A DNA stretch of 38,592 nt, from contig PXRZ01000024.1 in the NCBI GenBank assembly GCA_003022945.1, forward strand, positions 1 through 38,592, in the 5' to 3' direction. The number at the start of each line of letters is the position of its first letter. Position 1 is the stretch's first letter. The position numbers were made by a program, and so were the translations under genes. This document shows, piece by piece, positions 26,245 to 34,037 of the stretch. The DNA is from Halobacteriales archaeon QS_8_69_73. GTDB lineage: Archaea; Halobacteriota; Halobacteria; Halobacteriales; Haloarculaceae. The notes beneath the pieces are model-generated. The model had not been told where the DNA came from. It saw nothing but the letters and a program-made list of their open reading frames with translations, and did not search any database.

Positions 26245-27588
26245 ATGGATCTCGATCGCCGGGCGGCGCTGGGGCTGGTCGGTGGCGGTCTCGCCGGGGG
26301 GCTGTTCTGGAACGCCGCCAGCGGCGATGCGGTCGCCGACGCCGGCGGCCCCGATAGTCGCCCGGACGCGACCGCCGATGACGTCGAGGCGTACACCCAC
26401 GGGAACGCCGACTTCGGGCTGGACCTGCTGGAGGAGCTGGCCGCCGCGGACCCGGAGAAGAACCGGATGGTCTCGCCGACCAGCGTCTCGGCGGCCCTGG
26501 CGATGGTGTGGGCTGGCGCCCGCGGCGAAACCGCCTCAGAGATGCGCCAGACCCTCCGGTTCCCACACGATCGGCCGGCACTCCACCGGGCAGTCGGCGC
26601 GCTCACCCACGAACTGGGTCGGCGCGCGGAGGGGGTCCCCCCGTCCGAGGGCGCCCGGCTCTGGGAGGACAACCGGTTCGAACTCCGGCTGGCGAACGCG
26701 CTGTGGGGCCAGGCGGGGTTCCCGTTCGCCGAGTCGTTTCTCGGGACGCTGGACCGGTACTACGGAAGCGGGCTGCGTACCGCCGACTTCCAGAGCGACC
26801 CCGACGGCGCCCGCCAGCGGGTGAACGACTGGGCGGCCTCGCGGACGGCGGGCCGCATCGACGAGCTGTTGCCGGCGGGGTCGGTCACGCGAGAGACCCG
26901 GTTCGCGGTCGTGAACGCGGTCTATCTGCTGGCCGACTGGGACCGGCAGTTCGACCCCGAGGAGACGGAGGACGGCGAGTTCACTGCCATCGACGGCCGC
27001 AGTCGGCAGGTCAGGATGATGGAGCAGACCGACGACTTCCGAACGACGTTCGACCGCGAGGCCGGCTACCGGGCCGTCGAGCTGCCGTACGTCGGCGGCG
27101 ACCTCGCGATGGTCCTCGCGATGCCGTTCCACGGCGAGACCTCGTTCCGCGAGTTCGAGGCGGCCGTCGACGGTGCGTGGCTGACCGATCGGTTCGCGGA
27201 GCTCGACGCGGCCGACGAGACAGAGACGCTGGTGCGGCTCCCCCGGTTCGAGTTCGAGACGACCACGAGTCTGAACGACCCGCTCCGGGAACTCGGCATG
27301 GCGTCGGCGTTCGATCCGGGAGCCGCGAACTTCGACGGCGTGGTCGCCGAGGGAGACGACGTGCCGCTGTACCTCTCGCACGTGTTCCACGACACGTACG
27401 TAGCCGTCGACGAGACGGGGACCGAGGCGGCGGCCGCGACGGGCGGCCTCGGAGAGGAGGTATCCCGTCCGCCGACGTTCGCCGCCGACCGGCCGTTTCT
27501 CTTCTGCATCCGGGACCGCCCGACCGACGCCGTTCTCTTCCTCGGCCGGGTGGTCGACGCCGCCGCGGCCGCCCTCGGCTCCGGGTGA
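26245..27588 (+). CDS. Secreted serpin (serine protease inhibitor)
   Basis: A 447-residue serpin, a suicide inhibitor that traps a protease after cleavage of its reactive loop. The N-terminus DRRAALGLVGGGLAGGLFW is a Tat-like export signal, so it acts outside the cell. Core text includes NRMVSPTSVSAALAMVWAGA, LRLANALWGQ, VNDWAASRTAGRIDELLP, FAVVNAVYLLADWDRQFDPE and VELPYVGGDLAMVLAMP. The hinge of the reactive loop, DETGTEAAAATGG, starts at E390 (P17) and has small residues at P12-P9, as needed for inhibition. Counting 17 residues puts the scissile bond at V406-S407, suggesting an elastase- or subtilisin-like target. FAADRPFLFCIRD closes the fold. Haloarchaea secrete halolysins (subtilases), so a self-protective or competitor-directed role is plausible. 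Confidence 0.93.
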   Translation: MDLDRRAALGLVGGGLAGGLFWNAASGDAVADAGGPDSRPDATADDVEAYTHGNADFGLDLLEELAAADPEKNRMVSPTSVSAALAMVWAGARGETASEMRQTLRFPHDRPALHRAVGALTHELGRRAEGVPPSEGARLWEDNRFELRLANALWGQAGFPFAESFLGTLDRYYGSGLRTADFQSDPDGARQRVNDWAASRTAGRIDELLPAGSVTRETRFAVVNAVYLLADWDRQFDPEETEDGEFTAIDGRSRQVRMMEQTDDFRTTFDREAGYRAVELPYVGGDLAMVLAMPFHGETSFREFEAAVDGAWLTDRFAELDAADETETLVRLPRFEFETTTSLNDPLRELGMASAFDPGAANFDGVVAEGDDVPLYLSHVFHDTYVAVDETGTEAAAATGGLGEEVSRPPTFAADRPFLFCIRDRPTDAVLFLGRVVDAAAAALGSG

Positions 27589-27661
27589 ACTCCGGCCCGC
27601 GGCCGCGGCATCGTTTCATTCGGACGACAGGTTTAGTGCTGCTTCCGGTCTGGACCCGCAT

Positions 27662-27868
27662 ATGGCGTGCACCCACGACATCGACGTCGAGTTCGTGTAC
27701 CCGCCGGATTCCGACGTGCTCGACGTCTACGAGGAGGCAGGCGAGCTTCGAGTGGCGCTCGCGATCCCCTACCCCGAGTGCGGGACGGGGCTGGAGTTTG
27801 ACGCGTCGGTCGAGACCGTCGCGGAAGGCGAGTTCGAGCTCCCGCTGGACGATGACCGCTACGACTGA
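27662..27868 (+). CDS. Small acidic hypothetical protein
   Basis: A 68-residue acidic protein starting at ATG 27662 (MACTHDIDVEFVYPPDSDVL) with a GTTTAGT box about 28 nt upstream. A single YPECGTG and an early CTH might hint at metal contact, but two cysteines are not enough for a zinc ribbon. The composition is normal for haloarchaea and all codons end mainly in G or C. No family is recognised. It lies 73 bp after the serpin stop with its own promoter. Confidence 0.65.
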   Translation: MACTHDIDVEFVYPPDSDVLDVYEEAGELRVALAIPYPECGTGLEFDASVETVAEGEFELPLDDDRYD

Positions 27869-28000
27869 GTGGCACCCCGACGCGCCCGAACCCGTCGTCG
27901 TCGGGCCCCGTCGACGCCGTGACGGGACCCCTGCCAGCTACGGCTCCGTATAGAGACCGGCGCGCGCTCGACGGGTCCCACGGCCGTCGGCCGGCTCATC

Positions 28001-28220
28001 GCTCGATGCCAGCCCAGGAAACGTGTACGTGATTTTCGAGCAGCAAAAGCGGCTCCGACAGGTCTTTCCGAACGTCGGCTGCGGCGACGAATCCGGTGCC
28101 GTCCTGTGAGTACCTCTTGCTGCGGGGCGCCGTCGATTCACTGCCCGATACCGACCCAGGGAATTTGTATGAAGCTTCTCGCCCGTAAAGCGTGTTGTGA
28201 CAACACCTTCCAAACGTGGG
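28001..28220 (-). repeat. Imperfect direct repeat of about 75 bp, two copies
   Basis: Read on the minus strand, 28220-28146 and 28078-28001 share the pattern ACGTT-GGAA-G, then TGTC, CGCTTT, CGA-AA, TACA, TT-CCTGGG and ATCG-GC-TGA at the same spacing. By eye they agree at roughly 60% of positions. In one frame both encode a PTFGK/R-x-C then Y-x-FPG pattern, but no continuous real gene is evident: the 95- and 129-codon frames here have unlikely composition. The copies fill most of the gene-free interval 27869-28304, which otherwise shows nothing. Confidence 0.55.
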
Positions 28221-28304
28221 TCGGTACCACGCCTCGACCGATGACGATTCCGTCGTTGTTCGTCGATTCGGCGTCGTGGCCAATCGCGTGGTTGCTGCCA
28301 GGGG

Positions 28305-28937
28305 CTACGACGGGACGAGTTCATCAATGCGCTCGAGGCGGTGGTCGCCGACGACGCACAGCCCCCGCTGCTCGTGGCCGTGTCGCTCGACGTGGGCGCC
28401 GTCGAGGCCGGCGTTCCAGGCGGCGCCGACGTCGTGCGGCCCGTCGCCGACGAGCACGCCGTCGCCCGACTCGGCGCCCGCCTCGCGGAGCGCCATGCGG
28501 ACGGGCCGGGGGTCGGGCTTCCAGCCGATCTCCTCGGTGCAGCAGACGACGGCGTCGAACCAGTCGCGGATGTCCAGCACGTCCAGTACCGGGTCCGTGA
28601 GGTAGCGTTGGCAGTGTGTCACCAGCACCGTCGGCTCGGTCAGCTCGCCGACGACGGCGGCGTCGTCGTGGAGGAAGGTCGCCTCCGCGCGGGCGGTGCC
28701 GTTTTCCTCGGCGTGGAACGCCTTCCAGAAGGCCTCGACGTCGACGCCCCACGACGCGAGGCGGTCGTTGCGGGGACCGCCGAGCCCGTGCCAGACGGTC
28801 TCGGCCTGCTCGGCGGTGAACCCGCGGTCGAGCCGGTCGCCGACCCGGTCGAAGACATCGTGAATGTACCCCGGTTCGACGTCGACGAGCGTCCCGTCGA
28901 GGTCGAAAACCCAGCGGTCGTACGTCCGTGTCGTCAC
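28305..28937 (-). CDS. HAD-superfamily phosphatase (phosphoglycolate phosphatase-like)
   Basis: A 210-residue HAD subfamily IA hydrolase. Motif I is WVFDLDGTLVD (D12, D14), the cap holds VWHGLGGPRNDRLASWGVD, motif II is TVLVTHCQR, motif III lysine is in EEIGWKPDPRPVRMAL and motif IV is VLVGDGPHDVGAAWNAG. The start is GTG 28937; no ATG lies nearby. It resembles Gph/MupP-type enzymes, but the substrate cannot be named. It stands alone on the minus strand, about 130 bp after the dehydratase stop. It is not closely similar to the other two HAD proteins of the window. Confidence 0.87.
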   Translation of the reverse strand: MTTRTYDRWVFDLDGTLVDVEPGYIHDVFDRVGDRLDRGFTAEQAETVWHGLGGPRNDRLASWGVDVEAFWKAFHAEENGTARAEATFLHDDAAVVGELTEPTVLVTHCQRYLTDPVLDVLDIRDWFDAVVCCTEEIGWKPDPRPVRMALREAGAESGDGVLVGDGPHDVGAAWNAGLDGAHVERHGHEQRGLCVVGDHRLERIDELVPS

Positions 28938-29064
28938 TGCCCGCCGGTAGCGCGTTCGCGGGCAAGTGCCTTCCGGCCGTGCTACGGATAGTGTTCAGTG
29001 AGGAGTAACTGGCGTGACGGGTCGACCTCGAACTCGACGGCGAAGAGGTACTCCGCCGCGGCCA

Positions 29065-29346
29065 TCAGTCCGCGATCTCGTCGAGCCGGGCGGCGAGGTC
29101 GGTGTCCTTTTCGGTGACCCCGCCGGCGTCGTGGGTCGTCAGCCGGACCTCGACCTCCCGCCAGCCGACCGTCAGTTCGTCGGGGTGGTGGAACGCCTCC
29201 TCGGCGAGGCCGCCGGCCGCCGCCGCGAAGCCGACGCCCTCGAGGTAGGAGTCGAATTCGTACGTCCGGGCGATGACGTCGCCGTCCCGCTGCCAGCCGT
29301 CCGGCAGCCGCGCGGCCAGGTCGTCGTCGGAGAGCACGTCGCTCAT
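29065..29346 (-). CDS. Pterin-4a-carbinolamine dehydratase (PCD/DCoH)
   Basis: A 93-residue protein with the full PCD signature: EEAFHHPDELTVGWREVEVR with H53, H54 and P55, then TTHDAGGVTEKD with T71, H72 and D81, and LAARLDEI. The enzyme removes water from 4a-hydroxytetrahydropterin. In haloarchaea, where aromatic amino-acid hydroxylases and pterin use vary, it may act in pterin recycling or molybdopterin-related chemistry; that is inference. It lies 34 bp before the J-domain gene's stop side on the same strand (J-domain gene upstream), so the two may be co-transcribed. Confidence 0.92.
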   Translation of the reverse strand: MSDVLSDDDLAARLPDGWQRDGDVIARTYEFDSYLEGVGFAAAAGGLAEEAFHHPDELTVGWREVEVRLTTHDAGGVTEKDTDLAARLDEIAD

Positions 29347-29380
29347 GTCCGAGCGGTCGGCCGCCGCCGGAATAAACCCC

Positions 29381-29881
29381 TCACTCGGTCAGCGTCTCGT
29401 AGGCCTCCGTCACGCGTCTGAAGGCCTCCTCGTCGCCGCCGCGGTCCGGGTGGACCTCCTTGACCTTCCGGCGGTAGGCCCGCCGGACCTCGCTCTCGTC
29501 GGCGCCGGCCTCGAGGTCCAGGCGGCGGTACGCTTCCGCCGGACTGAGCCCCGACGGCGAGCGGTCGCGGGACCCACGGCGTCGTCGCCGGCCGCCGTCA
29601 CCGCCGGCGGCCCGTCGCCGGTCGCGACGTGTCTCCCTGCGGGCGCCGGCGCCGAACCCGCCCCGCGACTCTCGGGTCCGACCGTCGGACTGCCGGCTCC
29701 TGTAGACCCGTTCGCGGAGTCTGCCGGACGACTGATACCAGAACAGTGCCGTCGCGGCGCCCAGCGGCAGCGCGACGACGAGGAGAACCGGCTCGACCGC
29801 GGCGACGGCTACCAGGACCACGAGCACCGTCATCGCAGCGAAGGCGGCGGTGAGCCCGAAAACGAGCCGGTCTTTCTGCAC
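29381..29881 (-). CDS. Membrane protein with C-terminal J domain
   Basis: A 166-residue protein read from GTG 29881. Two hydrophobic segments (about residues 7-28 and 30-46) are followed by a long arginine- and glycine-rich linker and a C-terminal J domain (SPAEAYRRLDLEAGADESEV, RRAYRRKVKEVHPDRGGDEE, AFRRVTEAYETL) with the HPD triad at 144-146 that stimulates DnaK ATPase. The layout, membrane anchor first and J domain last, matches the DJLA/Tim14-like type and differs from DnaJ. A GCTTACC box 28 nt upstream (29906-29912) supports this GTG; the longer frame upstream runs into repeat sequence. It would recruit Hsp70 to the membrane. Confidence 0.85.
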   Translation of the reverse strand: MQKDRLVFGLTAAFAAMTVLVVLVAVAAVEPVLLVVALPLGAATALFWYQSSGRLRERVYRSRQSDGRTRESRGGFGAGARRETRRDRRRAAGGDGGRRRRRGSRDRSPSGLSPAEAYRRLDLEAGADESEVRRAYRRKVKEVHPDRGGDEEAFRRVTEAYETLTE

Positions 29882-30015
29882 GCCCGCCGTTTGACGCTGC
29901 GAGAAGGTAAGCTTCCGGTCATAATCCTGGTCCCGCTCGGAAAAAGCGCCATCTGCGACCGCACCGGGGTGACCGCCCCGGGAGCCCCCGTCTCTCGGCC
30001 GCCGCGACTCGCCGT

Positions 30016-30098
30016 GCTCGCGTGTAGTCGCTCCATGCGTCGCTCCTCCCGCTCGCTTCTTGACGAGGCCTCTCTCGCTGTGCTCGCTCGGCCTCGCT
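30016..30098 (-). repeat. Dispersed repeat block 1, inverted copy
   Basis: The reverse complement, GCGAGGCCGAGCGAGCACAG continuing to CTACACGCGAGC, matches 20108-20200 with few changes, for instance GAGAGGCCTCGTCAAGAAGC against GGGAGGCCTCGTGAAGCAGC. Thus the same block sits in two intergenic places 10 kb apart in opposite orientation. Confidence 0.75.
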
Positions 30099-30128
30099 GT
30101 CGTCCAAAATCGCAGAGTTTCGCGATCA

Positions 30129-30459
30129 CGGACGACCGCCGGTCGTCCGAACGACGCTCCGCGGTTCCCTGCGGTCACCGGCAGAGCGACGCTCTGCCGA
30201 GGCCCCGCTCGCTTCACTCGCGAGGACGCCGCTCCGCCCCGAGGCCTCCTTTCCTTCGATCGGTCGGCCTCGCCGTCTCCGACGATCAGCGATTGTCGGG
30301 AGTGAGCGGATCGGAGATCCGCGATCTACGGAAGAGCTTCGCTCTTCCGGTATGACGAACGACGGCTCGCGGAGCCGTCTTCCGAACCATCGTCCTCGGA
30401 TCCCGTCCTGTGGTCCCTGCGTCGTCGGGGCTGGCCGAGAGCCCGGGCCCTTCGGGTCC
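30129..30459 (+). repeat. Run of perfect triloop hairpins
   Basis: Six inverted repeats, each with a three-base loop, lie in 331 bp: CGGACGACC/GCC loop (30129-30149), CGGCAGAGC/GAC (30179-30199), GCGGATC/GGA (30306-30322), CGGAAGAGC/TTC (30329-30349), GACGGCTC/GCG (30361-30379) and GGGCCC/TTC (30445-30459, one G-T pair). Stems are 6-9 bp and the first five are perfect. The stem sequences differ but the architecture is shared. Block 2 of the dispersed repeat (30217-30277) lies between the second and third hairpins. No coding frame is evident from 29882 to 30554. Confidence 0.8.
30217..30277 (-). repeat. Dispersed repeat block 2, inverted copy
   Basis: The reverse complement, GCGAGGCCGACCGATCGAAG continuing GGAGGCCTCGGGGCGGAGC and CGTCCTCGCGAG, closely matches 20274-20340 near moeA. 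It lies among the triloop hairpins. Confidence 0.7.
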
Positions 30460-30554
30460 CACCCGGCGAGGTGCGGTCGGCCGGCCATCGCTCATCCGAA
30501 TACCGTGTCTGACGGGAGCGCGGCGATTAAGATGCCGGCGCCGAACCGTGAGCC

Positions 30555-30941
30555 ATGGAACTGGAGACGATGCGGCCGAACCCCGTCTGGAACGCCGAGT
30601 CCTACGATGACGCCGTTACGACGTTCGAGGCGGCCGCCGACGAGGTCGTCGTCAAGGTGTGGGGCGGCGACTGGTGCAAGGACTGTCGCTCGCAGCTGCC
30701 GGACCTAGCGGCGGCGCTGGAGGCGGCCGGCGTCGACGCCGTCGAACACCGTCCCGTCGAGACGGCCGACGACGGCTCGAAGGTCGGTCCCGGCGTCGAA
30801 GCGTACGGCATCGAGCTGATCCCGACCGTCGTCGTCGAGGACGACGAGGGCCGGGAGCTGGCCCGGTTCGTCGAGAGCGAGGAGCTGCCGGTCGTCGTCC
30901 ACCTGGCGGAGGAACTGGAAGCGTCGGCGACGGACCTCTAG
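30555..30941 (+). CDS. Thioredoxin-fold protein
   Basis: A 128-residue thioredoxin-like protein with the active site WGGDWCKDCRSQLPD (C41-x-x-C44) and the cis-proline segment IELIPTVVVED near 86-96. The CKDC dipeptide is unlike the CGPC of classical thioredoxin, which suggests a different redox potential or partner. ATG 30555 follows a GATTAAG box by 27 nt. The gene converges on the DUF255 thioredoxin-fold gene: both stops lie in the same CTAG (30938-30941). The two could serve in linked thiol chemistry, but only the position suggests this. Confidence 0.88.
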   Translation: MELETMRPNPVWNAESYDDAVTTFEAAADEVVVKVWGGDWCKDCRSQLPDLAAALEAAGVDAVEHRPVETADDGSKVGPGVEAYGIELIPTVVVEDDEGRELARFVESEELPVVVHLAEELEASATDL

Positions 30942-33040
30942 TCGTCGGCCCACGTCAGCGCCTCGGCCATGTCGTGTTTCGGCGGCGAGCAGGTGAAGTC
31001 CTGGCAGGCGTACACCGTCGGCTCGCCGTCGCGTGCCTCGCGGTTCGCCCACAGCGGCGGGACCGCCTCGAGGCCGAGCCCGTCGGCCCACCGCCGGACG
31101 CCGTCGGCCGTCGGCGGCCGCACGGAGAGGAACCCCGTCGGCAGGTACCGGTCGGCGAGGGCGGCCCGGAACCGCTCCGGGAGGCCGTCGGCGGCCACCG
31201 TCAGCTCGAGGGCGCCGACCGCGCGGTCGTCGGCCCCGAGCGCCAGCGCCGCGTGCGACAGCGGCTCCGACTCCAGCGTCTCCGCGTGGGTCTCGACGAC
31301 CGTCTCGGCGATCGCGTCGAACCCCGCCTCGGGGGCGACGAGCGCCAGCCGCGACAGCAGCTCGACGGCGACGCCGGTGCTGGCCGGCGTCGAGGCGTCC
31401 GTCAGCTCCTGTGGCCGTGCCACCAGCGACTCCCCGTCGGCCGGCGTGAAGTACAGCGTCCCCGCCTCGGGGTCGTAGAAGTCCCCCCGGATCGCCCGGC
31501 CCAGCTCAAGGGCGAACGACAGCTGCTCGATGTCGCCGGTCGCCTGGTAGCAATCGAGGGCGCCGCGGCCGAGGAAGGCGTAGTCCTCGAGGTAGCCCTC
31601 CACGCCGACGTCGCCGTCCTTGACCCGGCGGCTGAGCCGGCGGTCGTCGGCGTCCCACAGTCGGTCCCGGCAGAACGACACCGCCTCGACGGCGGCGTCG
31701 GCGTACGACGGGTCGAGGGCGACGGCACCCTCGGCGAGCGCCGAGATCATCAGCCCGTTCCAGCCGGCAAGCACCTTCTCGTCGCGGGGCGGGCGTGGAC
31801 GCTCGGCGCGGGCCGCCGCGACCGCCTCGCGGGCGCCGGCGAGTCGCTCCTCGACGGCGGCCGGCCCGAGATCGTGCTCCTCGGCCAGCACCTCGACGGG
31901 CGTCGACTCCGTGAGCACCGTCCGGCCGTTCTCGAAGTTGCCGGCCTCGGTGACGCCGTAGCGGTCGCAGAACAGCGCCGCGTCGGTTGAGTCGTCGACG
32001 GCCGCCTCGACCTCCGCCGGCGTCCACGTGTAGAAGGCGCCCTCCTCGCGGTCGCCGTCCGGGGTCTCGCTTTCGGCGTCCAGCGTCGCGTAGAAGCCGC
32101 CGTCGGGGTGGGTCAGTTCGCGCTCGACGAACGCGAAGGTTCCGCGGACGGCCTCGGCGTAGCGGTCGGCGCCGGTGACCCGGTAGCCGGCCAGCAGCGC
32201 CCGCGGCATCTCGGCGTTGTCGTACAGCATCTTCTCGAAGTGCGGCACCGTCCACTTGCGGTCGACGCAGTAGCGGTGGAAGCCGCCGCCGACGTGGTCA
32301 TAGAGCCCGCCGGCGCACATGGCGTCGAGCGCCTCGACGGCGACGTCGCGGTACTCCTCGCGGCCGGTCCGGTCGAAGGCCCGCAACAGCAGGTGGATTC
32401 GGCCGGCCTGTGGGAACTTCTGGCCGCGGCCCCAGCCGCCGTGCTCGCGGTCGGCCCGCCGGACGGCGGTGCTGGCGGTGGCGTCGAGGAACGCCTCGTC
32501 GGGGGCCTCGCCGCCGGCCTCCGGCGTCGCCTCCAGCTCGTCGGCGACGGCGTCGGCCCACCGGTCGGCCCGCTTCCCGATTTCGGCCCGCTCGTCGGGG
32601 TCGTCCCAGGAGTCGGCGATGTCGTCCAGCAGGCCGCCGAACGCCGGCAGTCCCCGTCTCGGCTCCGGCGGGAAGTACGTCCCCACCTGGAACGGCCGCT
32701 GGTCCGGCGTCAGGAACACCGACAGCGGCCACCCGCCCCGGCCGCGGACCATCTGACAGACGCTCATGTAGACGCTGTCGACGTCCGGCCGCTCCTCGCG
32801 GTCGACCTTGATCGGGACGAACGACCCGTTGAGTCGCTCGGCGATTGCGGGGTCCTCGAAGCTCTCCTCGGCCATGACGTGACACCAGTGACAGGCGGCG
32901 TAGCCGACCGAGAGGAAGATGGGGACGTCCCGCTCTTCGGCGAGCTCGAGGGCCGCCTCGTCCCAGGGCTGCCAGGCGACGGGGTTGTCGGCGTGCTGCT
33001 GGAGGTACGGCGAGGCGGCCTCGTCGAGACGGTTTTCCAT
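30938..33040 (-). CDS. DUF255 thioredoxin-domain protein (YyaL/SSP411 family, COG1331)
   Basis: A 700-residue protein of the COG1331 family. The N-terminal thioredoxin-like domain reads NPVAWQPWDEAALELAEERD, PIFLSVGYAACHWCHVMAEE (C50-x-x-C53), VPIKVDREERPDVDSVYMSV, GGWPLSVFLTPDQRPF and GTYFPP. An (alpha/alpha)6 barrel like that of N-acylglucosamine epimerases or glycosidases follows (WTVPHFEKMLYDNAEM, DEKVLAGWNGLMISALAEGA). The function is unsettled; some family members are linked to sugar-related or redox processes. ATG 33040 has a TTTAGTAG box (33062-33069) about 26 nt upstream. Its promoter is divergent from that of the Tat lipoprotein gene. Confidence 0.93.
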   Translation of the reverse strand: MENRLDEAASPYLQQHADNPVAWQPWDEAALELAEERDVPIFLSVGYAACHWCHVMAEESFEDPAIAERLNGSFVPIKVDREERPDVDSVYMSVCQMVRGRGGWPLSVFLTPDQRPFQVGTYFPPEPRRGLPAFGGLLDDIADSWDDPDERAEIGKRADRWADAVADELEATPEAGGEAPDEAFLDATASTAVRRADREHGGWGRGQKFPQAGRIHLLLRAFDRTGREEYRDVAVEALDAMCAGGLYDHVGGGFHRYCVDRKWTVPHFEKMLYDNAEMPRALLAGYRVTGADRYAEAVRGTFAFVERELTHPDGGFYATLDAESETPDGDREEGAFYTWTPAEVEAAVDDSTDAALFCDRYGVTEAGNFENGRTVLTESTPVEVLAEEHDLGPAAVEERLAGAREAVAAARAERPRPPRDEKVLAGWNGLMISALAEGAVALDPSYADAAVEAVSFCRDRLWDADDRRLSRRVKDGDVGVEGYLEDYAFLGRGALDCYQATGDIEQLSFALELGRAIRGDFYDPEAGTLYFTPADGESLVARPQELTDASTPASTGVAVELLSRLALVAPEAGFDAIAETVVETHAETLESEPLSHAALALGADDRAVGALELTVAADGLPERFRAALADRYLPTGFLSVRPPTADGVRRWADGLGLEAVPPLWANREARDGEPTVYACQDFTCSPPKHDMAEALTWADD

Positions 33041-33061
33041 ATCGGAGGGTGGGCCGCCGGC

Positions 33062-33069
33062 TACTAAAT
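33062..33069 (-). promoter_or_regulatory. TATA-like box of the DUF255 gene
   Basis: TTTAGTAG on the minus strand is centred 26 nt from ATG 33040. A second box for the opposite strand lies 35 bp away. Confidence 0.5.
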
Positions 33070-33104
33070 GCCCGGGACCCGGGCGGCGACCCCGGGACGG
33101 CGGG

Positions 33105-33112
33105 TTATTTCA
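33105..33112 (+). promoter_or_regulatory. TATA-like box of the Tat lipoprotein gene
   Basis: TTATTTCA is centred about 28 nt before ATG 33136, which supports that start over the longer upstream frame. Confidence 0.5.
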
Positions 33113-33135
33113 ACGACCCCGCCCGACCGTCGGGC

Positions 33136-33918
33136 ATGGAGCTGTCCAGACGGGAGGCCCTCCGCGCGGGGGGCGGGTTGGTCGCCAGCGTCGCGGCCGC
33201 CGGCTGCATCGAGGAGCGCGTCACGCGACGGCAGACCGAGGTCGGCAGCTCGACGACCTGGGGGTTGACCCCGGGCGTCGGCGACGAACTCGACGCCGCG
33301 GCCTTCGGCTCGTACGTCGAGGAGATGGCGTCGATCTACGGCGACGCTGGCGTCTGGGGGACCGGCGAGCCGCCCGAGGCCGACCCGGAGGTCGCCTACG
33401 CGGGGCGGCTGCCGGTCGTCCGGGCGACGGCCCGACAGCCAGGCGACATCCGGCCGACGCTGTCGCCGGCGGAGATCGACCGCGCCGCCGGCTTCCCGGT
33501 CGTCGACGCGTCGGTGGCGAGCTATCGGCTCGACTCCGGGCGCCGCCGGTACCGGCTGTGGGCCGCCGTCGACGTCAGAGACGAGACGTTCGGCCGCGAT
33601 GCCGAGGCGACCGTCCTCTCGGCCGGCGTCGCCGTCCGCGGCGGCGACCTGGCGGAGATGGCCGCCGTCACCTCCGACGACGACGAGGCGACCGTCACGC
33701 TCGGCGGCGACGACCTCGGCGGGTTCCCGCTGTCGGCGGGGACCGACGGCCTGGAGGCGACCGAAGAGACCGACGTCGGCGGCTCCTACGCCGTCGAGTG
33801 GACCGGCGGCGTCACGGGGGTCCAGTCGCTCGCCGGCGTCTGTGACGTCGAGCCGACGGGCGACTACGACCTCCGCTGGAGCGTCGGCGGCGGCTACCGC
33901 ACCGGCGAGCAGGTCTGA
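33136..33918 (+). CDS. Tat-exported lipoprotein, unknown function
   Basis: A 260-residue protein whose N-terminus MELSRREALRAGGGLVASVA then AAGC has the twin arginine motif and lipobox cysteine 24, so it would be exported folded and lipid-anchored outside. The body (TTWGLTPGVGDELDAAAFGS, YVEEMASIYGDAGVWG) does not match a family that I can name. It has segments rich in Asp, Glu and Gly and a late TGDYDLRWSVGGGYR, suggesting a beta-sandwich-like module. The start is fixed by the TATA-like box and signal peptide. It is divergent from the DUF255 gene and 119 bp ahead of purD, which has its own promoter. Confidence 0.82.
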   Translation: MELSRREALRAGGGLVASVAAAGCIEERVTRRQTEVGSSTTWGLTPGVGDELDAAAFGSYVEEMASIYGDAGVWGTGEPPEADPEVAYAGRLPVVRATARQPGDIRPTLSPAEIDRAAGFPVVDASVASYRLDSGRRRYRLWAAVDVRDETFGRDAEATVLSAGVAVRGGDLAEMAAVTSDDDEATVTLGGDDLGGFPLSAGTDGLEATEETDVGGSYAVEWTGGVTGVQSLAGVCDVEPTGDYDLRWSVGGGYRTGEQV

Positions 33919-34005
33919 ACGGTGCCGCCGGCCGGGCGCAGCAGGGAGCGTCCTGGCGCCCGCGGCGGACCGTCCTGCGTCGCCGCCGGCCCCCGCGAAT
34001 GGCAA

Positions 34006-34013
34006 CGTTTAGG
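34006..34013 (+). promoter_or_regulatory. TATA-like box of purD
   Basis: CGTTTAGG is centred about 28 nt before ATG 34038 and argues against the upstream ATG at 33999. Confidence 0.5.
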
Positions 34014-34037
34014 CGTCCCTGCGACGCGGGTTCGGGT

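Noticed and set aside
27938-28327. 129- and 95-codon minus-strand frames
   Set aside because: Composition rich in Arg, Ser and Cys, no acidic bias and no recognisable start signal. They arise from the duplicated segment.
30129-30459. CRISPR-like array
   Set aside because: The hairpins have unrelated sequences and irregular spacing, so there are no direct repeats with unique spacers, and no cas gene is in the window.
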